This document shows, piece after piece, positions 15,879 through 21,268 of a stretch of DNA of 21,268 nucleotides (positions are counted from its first letter, which is position 1; the number at the start of each line of letters is the position of its first letter). The position numbers and the translations under genes were made by a program. The notes under the pieces are model-generated. The model did not search any database and was not told the origin of the DNA. It worked only from the letters and a program-made list of their open reading frames with translations. The DNA comes from Tagaea sp. (GTDB lineage: Bacteria > Pseudomonadota > Alphaproteobacteria > CACIAM-22H2), in NCBI GenBank assembly GCA_023653245.1, contig JAMNXK010000011.1, positions 1 through 21,268 on the forward strand, written 5' to 3'.

Positions 15879-16795
15879 TCGCCGCTTCCCGGGCGCGGCG
15901 ATGGAAAGCGCCCGGCGAGCCGCGGCCGTTTATGCTCTTCGTCCTGAACTCGCCCGCGATTGTGCTTTTGATCTTCGTCGTCGCCTACCCGATCGTCTAC
16001 TCGTTCTGGATTTCGCTCTACGCCTACAATCTGCGCCAGCCGGCGCGGACGCGTTTCGTCGGCTTCGACAACTACGCGGACATTCTCACCCGCGAACAAT
16101 TCTGGGCGGCGGCGGGCAACACCGCGATTTTTTGCGCGGGCTCGATCAGCCTGACGGTCATACTGGGGACGCTGCTCGCCCTGTTGCTCAACGAAGCCTT
16201 TCCCGGCCGGGCGGTCCTCCGGGCGGTGATGCTGCTCCCGTGGGCGATACCGCCGGTCGTGAACGGTTTGATCTGGCAATGGCTGCTCGACGGGCAGCAC
16301 GGCCTCGTGAACGCGATCCTCGTCGGAACCGGCGTGCTTGGCCAAGCGCAGCCGTGGCTCAGCGACACCTCGACGGCGATGGCCGCCTTGGTGGTGGCGC
16401 AAGTCTGGAACCACGTGCCTTTCGTGGCGATCGTCATGCTCGCAGCACTTCAAACGGTGCCCGACGAGCTCCACGATTCCGCGCGCGTGGACGGCGCCAA
16501 CATCCTCCAGCGATTCCGCTACGTCACCCTGCCGTGGCTGAGCCACGCGCTGTTGCTAGTGCTGGTCACGCAGACCATGGTCGCCTTGCGCACCTTCGAC
16601 ATCATCTACGTGCTGACCGGCGGCGGCCCCGGCAGCGCCACCACGGTCCTCGCCTGGCTGACCTACACCACCACGTTCAGCCTCACGGATTTCGGGCGCG
16701 GAAACGCCTACGCCTACATTCTCGCTCTCATCACCATGACTCTGTCGATCCTGTACATCCGCCTCCTTTGGAAGCGCGGGGAGTCGGGGCGATGA
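15875..16795 (+). CDS. ABC sugar transporter permease, MalF/UgpA type
   Basis: A 306-residue inner-membrane protein with about six hydrophobic segments, starting at residue 19 (FMLFVLNSPAIVLLIFVVAY). The periplasmic FVGFDNYADIL segment after TM1 is typical of MalF/UgpA-type permeases. The EAA coupling motif is seen as DSARVDGANILQRFRYVTLPWL. The ATG overlaps the previous stop (ATGA) and its own stop overlaps the next start, so it is translated together with its partner. No cognate ATPase gene is present. Confidence 0.94.
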   Translation: MIAASRARRWKAPGEPRPFMLFVLNSPAIVLLIFVVAYPIVYSFWISLYAYNLRQPARTRFVGFDNYADILTREQFWAAAGNTAIFCAGSISLTVILGTLLALLLNEAFPGRAVLRAVMLLPWAIPPVVNGLIWQWLLDGQHGLVNAILVGTGVLGQAQPWLSDTSTAMAALVVAQVWNHVPFVAIVMLAALQTVPDELHDSARVDGANILQRFRYVTLPWLSHALLLVLVTQTMVALRTFDIIYVLTGGGPGSATTVLAWLTYTTTFSLTDFGRGNAYAYILALITMTLSILYIRLLWKRGESGR

Positions 16796-17685
16796 GACTC
16801 TCCTTCGCCGCCGCCGCGCGCTTGCGCAAGGCGCTGCTCTGCCTCGCGGCGGTCCCGTTCTTCATCTTCCTGTTCGGGCCGATCTACTGGATGGTTGTCA
16901 CCAGCCTGATGACCGAGGCGGAGATGCTGTCCACGCCGCCGCATTTCGTCCCGCACGAGCCGACGATCCGGAACTATCTGACGATCCTGGGCATCGGCGA
17001 TCCGGCGTTCCTCGCCATGGCCGCCAACCGCGCGCCCGCCGTGTTCGACATCCTGCCCGCGATGCTCAACAGCCTGTTCGTCGCGACCTGCGTGGCGATC
17101 CTCAACCTTTGCATCGCCACGCCGGCCGCCTACGCCTTCGCGCGGATCAGATCGCGCGCCGCGTTGCCGTTGCTGATGGGCTACCTCGCCGTGCGCATGG
17201 TGCCGCCGATCATGATCGTCGTGCCGCTGTTCTTGCTGGTGCGCAATCTCGGGCTCATCGACACGAAGCTCTCCTTGATGGCTGTCTATTGCTTCTTCAC
17301 CGTGCCTTTCTCGATCTGGATCCTGCAGTCCTATTTCAAGGCGATGCCCGCCGACCTTGAGGAGGCGGCGCTGCTCGACGGATGCTCGCGCTGGCAGACG
17401 GTCCGGCTGGTGCTCCTGCCCCTCGCCCGGCCCGGCCTCGTCTGCGTCGCGATCCTTTCGTTCATGTCGGCTTGGAGCGAGTTCCTGTTCGCGGTCGTCT
17501 TCACGAAGACGCAAGCGAGCAAGACCCTCCCCGTCGTCGCCGCGAGTTTCGCGGACAGCGCCGCGATCCAATTCGATTACGTCATGACGGCCGGCGTTCT
17601 GACGGCTCTGCCGCCCTTCATCCTCGCCCTTTTCTTCCAGCGCTATATCGTCGGCGGCTTGTCGGCGGGGGCGGTCAAAGGATGA
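16792..17685 (+). CDS. ABC sugar transporter permease, MalG/UgpE type
   Basis: A 297-residue inner-membrane permease pairing with the MalF-like protein. Hydrophobic segments begin at about residue 15 (LCLAAVPFFIFLFGPIYWMV). The EAA motif is EEAALLDGCSRWQTVRLVLLPLARPGL in two overlapping parts, with the characteristic LP after it. The extended periplasmic part after TM1 (about 45-85, including GIGDPAFLAMAANRAP) is somewhat longer than usual. The start overlaps the previous stop as ATGA and the stop overlaps the next start likewise. Confidence 0.93.
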   Translation: MRLSFAAAARLRKALLCLAAVPFFIFLFGPIYWMVVTSLMTEAEMLSTPPHFVPHEPTIRNYLTILGIGDPAFLAMAANRAPAVFDILPAMLNSLFVATCVAILNLCIATPAAYAFARIRSRAALPLLMGYLAVRMVPPIMIVVPLFLLVRNLGLIDTKLSLMAVYCFFTVPFSIWILQSYFKAMPADLEEAALLDGCSRWQTVRLVLLPLARPGLVCVAILSFMSAWSEFLFAVVFTKTQASKTLPVVAASFADSAAIQFDYVMTAGVLTALPPFILALFFQRYIVGGLSAGAVKG

Positions 17686-18602
17686 GTCGCGGCGGCGGCG
17701 TCGAATTGCCCGAGATCGGTCTGGGCTGCGCGTCCCTCGGTAGGGCCGAGATCGCCGAAGATGTCGCTCAAGCCACGCTGCGCGCGGCGATCGAGGCCGG
17801 GATCGGCTATTTCGACACGGCGCCGCTTTATGGCTGCGGCCTGTCCGAGCGGCGCTTAGGCCGCGCGCTGACGGGGCTGCGCGGCAAGCGCCCGATTATA
17901 TCGACCAAGGTCGGCCATGTGATCGACGCGCCGGAGGGCAGCCACCTACCCGCTTCGCACCGCCGCATCGATTACTCAAAAGATGCGATCGCGCGATCTT
18001 TGGCCCGAAGCCTGGAGCGGCTCGGCGTCGATCGCGTCGATATCGTCTATATTCACGACCCCGGCCGCGACGCGAACGGTGCGGAGTCCGCCTTCGAAGC
18101 ACTCTGCGATCTGAGAAGCCAAGGCCTGTTCGACGCGATCGGCGTCGGTACGGGCTCGGTCGAAGCCGCGCTTGCGGTCGTCCGCCGGTTTCGGATCGAC
18201 GTCGTCCTGATCGCAGGACGTCTGACTTTGTTGAACCGCGAGGCCGCGACGGCGCTGTTGCCCGCATGCGCGGCTTCCGGCACGAAGATCGTCGCGGCTG
18301 GTGTCTTCAACTCCGGCATTCTCGCCGCGGGCGATCCGGCGACGGCCAACTACGACTACGCGAGAGCGCCGGCTCCTCTCGTCGCGGCCGTTCGCGATCT
18401 GGCGCGCGTCTGCGACCGCTTCGGCGTGCCGCTCAAAGACGCGGCGATCCGCTTCGCCGCGAGGCTGGAGAACGTGTCCACGACGCTGCTGGGCGCCGCC
18501 GGCCCGACGGAGCTCGCGCAGTGCCTTGCCGCTTTCAGCCGCGCGATTCCCGACGCGCTCTGGCCCGAACTCGACGACATCGCGCGGCGCCATGCGGTTT
18601 GA
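17682..18602 (+). CDS. aldo/keto reductase, sugar 1-dehydrogenase-like
   Basis: A 306-residue TIM-barrel NAD(P)-dependent oxidoreductase. The catalytic tetrad is intact: Asp45 and Tyr50 in FDTAPLYG, Lys76 in STKVG and His125 in YIHDP. The sequence order (LGLGCASLG-like start, YGCGLSERRLG, RSLERLGVDRVDIVYIHDP) is that of the L-fucose/D-threo-aldose 1-dehydrogenase branch, which oxidises the anomeric carbon of a sugar to the 1,5-lactone. Directly downstream and overlapping lies a lactonase-like amidohydrolase, the expected next step. Coupled to the permease gene by ATGA. The specific sugar cannot be assigned from sequence alone. Confidence 0.9.
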   Translation: MSRGGGVELPEIGLGCASLGRAEIAEDVAQATLRAAIEAGIGYFDTAPLYGCGLSERRLGRALTGLRGKRPIISTKVGHVIDAPEGSHLPASHRRIDYSKDAIARSLARSLERLGVDRVDIVYIHDPGRDANGAESAFEALCDLRSQGLFDAIGVGTGSVEAALAVVRRFRIDVVLIAGRLTLLNREAATALLPACAASGTKIVAAGVFNSGILAAGDPATANYDYARAPAPLVAAVRDLARVCDRFGVPLKDAAIRFAARLENVSTTLLGAAGPTELAQCLAAFSRAIPDALWPELDDIARRHAV

Positions 18603-19434
18603 CGCCCATCTTCACGTCTGGTGGCCGGGCGACGGCGCGGCGGTCCGCATTCGCGCCGCCATTCCGGCGCTCGACCGCGACCACTCGTTCGCAAGCCAGC
18701 GCCCCGCGCTCGCCGCCGCGAAGATCGACCGGGTCGTGCTCGTCTCCGCGGCGCAGCAAGCGGACGACAACGCGCGCCTTTCGCTTGTCGCGCGGGCGAA
18801 CCCGGATCTGGTCGCCGGTATCGTGGGTTGGATCGACGCGGAAGCCGCGGATGTCGCGGCGCGGGTGCGCGACCTCGCGGCCGATCCGCTTTGGAAGGGC
18901 GCGCGGTTTCCGCTCACGATCCACCCCGACCGGCATTTCGTGCGCCGCCCGGAGGTTGGCCGAGCGCTGCGCGCGCTCCGCGATCACGGCGCGATCGCCG
19001 AGTTTCTCGCGGGTCCCGACCAGCTGCTCGACGTGGCCGACGCGACGCGCGAAGTGCCGGGGCTCGTCGCCGTCCTCGATCACGCGGGCCTTCCGGACTT
19101 CGCCGCGCCGCCCACGTCCGCGTGGTGCCACGGCCTAGCGGCGATCGCGTCGCTGCCCGCGTTCGTCTGCAAGGTGTCGAATTTCTGGTCGCCCGGCGAT
19201 CCGCCGGTGCGGGAGGACGGCGCATTCGCCTTCTATCGCGAGATCGTCGCCGCCTTCGGCCCGCGGCGGATGATCGCGGGCGCGAATTGGCCGCCGTCCG
19301 GACTGGCCGAACCCTATGGCGGAGTTTGGGATCGCCTCGACCGCCTGGCGGCTTTGGCCGGCCTCGATGCAGGCGCCGCCCGCGCGATCGCCTACGACAA
19401 CGCGGATCGACTGTTCTCGCCGCGCAGGCGCTGA
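18592..19434 (+). CDS. amidohydrolase, COG3618 sugar-lactonase-like
   Basis: A 280-residue TIM-barrel amidohydrolase-2 family protein. The metal-site motif DAHLHVW gives His6 and His8; LDHAGLP gives His164; CKVSNFW follows at 193. At the position where L-fuconolactonase-type members usually have a catalytic Asp in SDWP, this protein has Asn232 in GANWP. Members open sugar lactones or related rings. The start overlaps the reductase gene by 11 bp, so it is last in the operon and probably hydrolyses the lactone made by the preceding enzyme. A strong terminator lies 33 bp downstream. The Asn leaves catalytic activity or substrate class open. Confidence 0.87.
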   Translation: MRFDAHLHVWWPGDGAAVRIRAAIPALDRDHSFASQRPALAAAKIDRVVLVSAAQQADDNARLSLVARANPDLVAGIVGWIDAEAADVAARVRDLAADPLWKGARFPLTIHPDRHFVRRPEVGRALRALRDHGAIAEFLAGPDQLLDVADATREVPGLVAVLDHAGLPDFAAPPTSAWCHGLAAIASLPAFVCKVSNFWSPGDPPVREDGAFAFYREIVAAFGPRRMIAGANWPPSGLAEPYGGVWDRLDRLAALAGLDAGAARAIAYDNADRLFSPRRR

Positions 19435-19466
19435 CGCGGACAGCGCCCGCAGGCACAATAACCTCG

Positions 19467-19501
19467 AAGCCCGCTAGATCGTTGATCTCGCGGGCTTATT
19501 T
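19467..19501 (+). terminator. rho-independent terminator of module B operon
   Basis: A 14-bp stem with one mismatch (19467-19480 against 19484-19497; arms start AAGCCCGC and end GCGGGCTT) and a three-base GTT loop is followed by ATTT. It lies just after the last gene of the plus-strand operon. The T-tract is short but on the correct side for the plus strand. Confidence 0.8.
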
Positions 19502-19503
19502 GG

Positions 19504-19533
19504 TGGTCGGAGCGGCGGGATTCGAATCCCGCG
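19504..19533 (-). pseudogene. decayed 3' fragment of a second tRNA-Pro
   Basis: On the minus strand this ends CGCTCCG, discriminator A and CCA, preceded by a T arm around TTCGAAT. The acceptor end CGCTCCGACCA is that of another bacterial tRNA-Pro isoacceptor, different from the CACGCCG end of the gene at 20913. Upstream of the T arm there is no anticodon arm, D arm or 5' acceptor strand, and the T loop carries an extra A, so it is non-functional. It matches the first 22 bases of the attachment repeat at 19 positions, suggesting an old or alternative attachment site. Confidence 0.6.
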
Positions 19534-19567
19534 CGGCACGCCCGCGCGCGCAGTCCCCCGGAACAGC

Positions 19568-19602
19568 GAAGCCCGCCGCTCGGTTTCCCAAGGGCGGGCT
19601 TC
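19568..19602. terminator. strong hairpin abutting the insertion sequence
   Basis: Perfect 10-bp arms GAAGCCCGCC (19568-19577) and GGCGGGCTTC (19593-19602) enclose a 15-base loop. No T-tract follows on either strand, possibly because the insertion sequence starts at the very next base and removed it. It resembles the arms of the terminator at 19467. Confidence 0.5.
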
Positions 19603-19654
19603 TGACCGACCCGACACATAGGCGACGGTTTGTACCGGACACATGGGTAACACT
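19603..19654 (+). repeat. left terminal inverted repeat of the IS481-family element
   Basis: Begins TGACCGACC. With one gap it aligns to the reverse complement of 20849-20901; the 15-base core GACGGTTTGTACCGG is identical and 12 of the next 15 bases match. Confidence 0.8.
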
Positions 19655-19683
19655 TCTTCCCGCCCAAGCGGAGGAGAAGTGTC

Positions 19684-20847
19684 ATGCCGTGGAAGGAGAG
19701 TTCGGTCATGGACGAGCGTCTGCGGTTCGTGGCGCGCCTTCTCGAGGGCGAGCAGATGAGCCATATGTGCCGGGAGTTCGGGATATCCCGGAAGACCGGC
19801 TACAAGATATTCGACCGATATAAGGAAAGTGGAGCCGAGGGCCTGACCGACCGGTCGCGCCGGCCGGTGCGCTACGCCAACCAGCTGCCGGCCCAGGACG
19901 AAGCGCAGATCCTGCGCTTCAAGCGCGAGAAGCCCCATTGGGGGGCGCGCAAGATCAGGGAACTGCTGGTCCGCAAGCTGGCGCACGAGGTGCGCGTTCC
20001 GGCCAAGAGCACCATCCACGCGGTTCTCGACCGCCATGGCCTGGTCAAGCCGGCGGGGCGGCCCCGCCGCCGGGCCGCAGGCACGGCCCTGTCCGCGGGC
20101 CGGACGCCGAACGAACTATGGTGCGCCGACTACAAGGGCGAGTTCACCCTCGGCAACCGGCGCTATTGCTATCCCCTGACCGTCACCGATCACGCCTCGC
20201 GCTATCTGCTGCTCTGCGAAGCGCTCGAATCCACCCGCGAAGACCTCGCCTTTACGGCCTTCGCGCGCCTGTTCGAGGAACGCGGGCTGCCCGCGGCGAT
20301 CCGTTCGGACAACGGCGTTCCCTTCGCCTCGCCCAGCGCGCTGTTCAATCTGAGCCGGCTGTCGGTCTGGTGGCTCAGGCTCGGCATCGCGATCGAGCGC
20401 ATCCAACCCGGCCGCCCCCAGCAGAACGGCCGCCACGAGCGCATGCATCTCAAGCGCAAGAAAGAGACCACCCACCCGCCGGGCTTGAACAGCCTCCAGC
20501 AGCAGGCCAAGTTCGACGCCTTCCGCGACGAGTTCAACGCCGAACGCCCGCACGAAGCCCTCGGCATGAAGTTCCCCGCCGAAGTTTACGTCCCATCGAC
20601 GCGCCCCTATCGCGGCCTGTCCGAGATCGCCTACCCCTTCCACGACAGGCAAATCGACGTCACCGCGTGCGGACGCATCTGCCTGCACCGCAAGAAGATC
20701 AATCTCTCCCTCGTGTTCGCCGGCCAGACCCTCGGCATCAAGGAAGTCGAAGACGGCATTTGGCTCGTCTCCTTCATGCACTATGATCTGGGATACATCG
20801 ACCTGGAGCAAAGAACCTTGCAACCCATCGACACCCCCTTCGGCTGA
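19684..20847 (+). CDS. IS481-family transposase
   Basis: A 387-residue DDE transposase. The N-terminus (MPWKESSVMDERLRF, then MCREFGISRKTGYKIFDRY at about 28-46) is the helix-turn-helix DNA-binding part; a second helical domain with HWGARKIRELL follows at about 85. The rve/RNase H-like core has the catalytic triad in WCADYKGEF, RSDNG and NGRHERMH. All three acidic residues are present, the length is normal and there is no frameshift, so the element may be active. GGAGGAGAAG supports the ATG at 19684; a second ATG eight codons later is possible. The stop is one base before the right inverted repeat. Confidence 0.94.
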   Translation: MPWKESSVMDERLRFVARLLEGEQMSHMCREFGISRKTGYKIFDRYKESGAEGLTDRSRRPVRYANQLPAQDEAQILRFKREKPHWGARKIRELLVRKLAHEVRVPAKSTIHAVLDRHGLVKPAGRPRRRAAGTALSAGRTPNELWCADYKGEFTLGNRRYCYPLTVTDHASRYLLLCEALESTREDLAFTAFARLFEERGLPAAIRSDNGVPFASPSALFNLSRLSVWWLRLGIAIERIQPGRPQQNGRHERMHLKRKKETTHPPGLNSLQQQAKFDAFRDEFNAERPHEALGMKFPAEVYVPSTRPYRGLSEIAYPFHDRQIDVTACGRICLHRKKINLSLVFAGQTLGIKEVEDGIWLVSFMHYDLGYIDLEQRTLQPIDTPFG

Positions 20848-20848
20848 G

Positions 20849-20901
20849 GGTGTCACCCTTGTCTCCGGTACAAACCGTCACCCGTGTCTCAAGGTCGGAC
20901 A
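20849..20901 (-). repeat. right terminal inverted repeat of the IS481-family element
   Basis: Read on the minus strand it begins TGTCCGACC, and it contains the same 15-base core as the left repeat. It starts immediately after the transposase stop codon. Confidence 0.8.
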
Positions 20902-20910
20902 GAAAAACCC

Positions 20911-20961
20911 GGTCGGCGTGGCGGGATTCGAACTCGCGACATCCAGCTCCCAAAGCTGGCG
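20911..20961 (-). repeat. attR-like direct repeat inside tRNA-Pro
   Basis: Identical over 51 bases to 438-488. It covers the 3' two thirds of the intact tRNA-Pro gene plus two bases beyond the discriminator. The repeat ends inside the tRNA, just 5' of the anticodon stem, the usual extent for tyrosine-recombinase target sites. Confidence 0.9.
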
Positions 20962-20986
20962 CTCTACCAGGCTGAGCTACACGCCG
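20913..20986 (-). tRNA. tRNA-Pro (anticodon UGG)
   Basis: A 74-base cloverleaf on the minus strand: acceptor CGGCGTG/CACGCCG, D arm GCTC/GAGC with loop AGCCTGGTA, anticodon stem CCAGC/GCTGG with loop TTTGGGA (anticodon TGG, reading CCA and related Pro codons), T loop TTCGAAT and discriminator A. CCA is not encoded (ACCG follows). The T stem GCGAG/CCCGC carries one A-C mismatch (positions 52-62), also present in the fragment at 438-488. It is the probable integration target of the island. Confidence 0.95.
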
Positions 20987-21032
20987 TTTCCCCGGGACCC
21001 CTTCCCTACAACGCCCGGGGCGCGCGGGCAAC

Positions 21033-21268
21033 TCACCTCCGATCGAGCGGATCGGCCGGCGCGGCATCGAAGACGTGATGTCGCACCCACATTTCGAGCA
21101 AGCCGCGCGCGACCTCGCGGCTGGTCCGGCGGACGTCCAAGTCCGGTGCCACGTCGAGCGCTTGGCGATCCGCGAATGCCATCGACAAGATCGGCGGCAC
21201 GGACGATGCGTCGTCGTCGCGATCGAGCTCGTGCAGAACCCGCACCTCTCGAACGCCGGGGAAACGGC
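21033..21268 (-). CDS. hypothetical protein, C-terminal part (gene continues past the window)
   Basis: The frame is open from the window's right edge to a stop at 21033-21035, giving at least 77 residues. A GTG at 21245 is in frame, but the frame continues upstream without a stop (RFPGVREV precedes it), so this is most likely the 3' end of a longer gene. The visible part is acidic and soluble (LHELDRDDDASSVPP, then TSREVARGLLEMWVRHHVF, helical). I recognise no family. It lies upstream of tRNA-Pro on the same strand and belongs to the chromosomal flank rather than the island. Confidence 0.5.
   Translation of the reverse strand, partial: RFPGVREVRVLHELDRDDDASSVPPILSMAFADRQALDVAPDLDVRRTSREVARGLLEMWVRHHVFDAAPADPLDRR

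Larger units (their letters stand above)
19603..20901 (+). mobile_element. IS481-family insertion sequence
   Basis: About 1.3 kb with one full-length transposase gene between imperfect terminal inverted repeats (19603-19654 and 20849-20901) whose best block, GACGGTTTGTACCGG, is identical in both ends. Length, single gene and DDE transposase fit the IS481 family. The bases flanking the two ends (CTTC on the left, GAAA on the right) do not form a direct repeat, so no target duplication is visible. It ends 9 bp before the attR repeat. Confidence 0.88.
438..20961. mobile_element. putative genomic island integrated in tRNA-Pro(UGG)
   Basis: The 51-bp direct repeats at 438-488 and 20911-20961 bound about 20.5 kb containing two self-contained catabolic modules with their own regulators and an insertion sequence. 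Tyrosine-recombinase islands typically use the 3' half of tRNA genes and leave such an intact gene plus displaced half; that is established knowledge. No integrase, excisionase, relaxase or replication gene is present, so the element appears non-autonomous or decayed. GC content and codon use inside look similar to the flanks by eye, which suggests a donor of similar composition or an old insertion. The crossover most likely lies in the anticodon-arm part of the repeat (inference). Confidence 0.75.

Noticed and set aside
19504..19533. 3' end of tmRNA or a complete tRNA
   Set aside because: Upstream sequence on the minus strand does not form an anticodon arm, D arm or tmRNA structure; only the acceptor 3' strand and a T arm with an extra base are present.
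1..21268. CRISPR array, phage structural genes or a toxin-antitoxin pair
   Set aside because: No regularly spaced repeats were seen by eye, and no frame resembles phage structural, restriction or toxin-antitoxin proteins.

Overview
The window is GC-rich DNA with codon use, protein families and tRNA sequences typical of an alphaproteobacterium, most likely in or near the Rhodospirillales (inferred; no rRNA or marker gene is present). Its main architectural fact is that almost all of it looks like one integrated genomic island. A complete tRNA-Pro(UGG) gene lies on the minus strand at 20913-20986, and a 51-bp exact copy of its 3' part (anticodon arm to 3' end) lies 20.47 kb away at 438-488. This is the classic footprint of site-specific integration into the 3' end of a tRNA gene. 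Chromosomal backbone would then be 1-437 and from about 20962 to the end.

Inside the island are two catabolic modules. Module A (647-10811) is a LysR/GcvA-type regulator diverging from a nine-gene plus-strand operon: a [2Fe-2S] subunit and a fused Mo-cofactor plus FAD subunit of a xanthine-dehydrogenase-family hydroxylase, a NitT/TauT-type ABC importer (binding protein, ATPase, permease), a RidA-fold protein, a glyoxalase I, a Rieske non-haem iron oxygenase and a flavin-reductase-like protein. Together they suggest import of a small (hetero)aromatic or otherwise recalcitrant substrate, hydroxylation by the Mo enzyme and further oxygenation. The substrate cannot be read from the sequence.

Module B (10865-19434) is a cytoplasmic-type sulfatase on the minus strand, diverging from a GntR/FCD regulator followed by an operon: Tat-signal sugar-type binding protein, two unrecognised proteins (308 and 110 aa), MalF-like and MalG-like permeases, an aldo/keto reductase of the sugar-1-dehydrogenase type and a COG3618-type amidohydrolase/lactonase. 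A plausible reading is uptake, desulfation and lactone-route oxidation of a (sulfated, possibly 6-deoxy) sugar. No ATPase for this importer is encoded here.

The right end (19435-20986) holds a rho-independent terminator, a decayed 3' fragment of a different tRNA-Pro, a second strong hairpin, and an intact IS481-family element that ends 9 bp from the attachment repeat. No tyrosine integrase is present; the IS sits exactly where the integrase gene is usually found, so it may have replaced it. Past the tRNA is the 3' end of a minus-strand chromosomal gene of unknown function.
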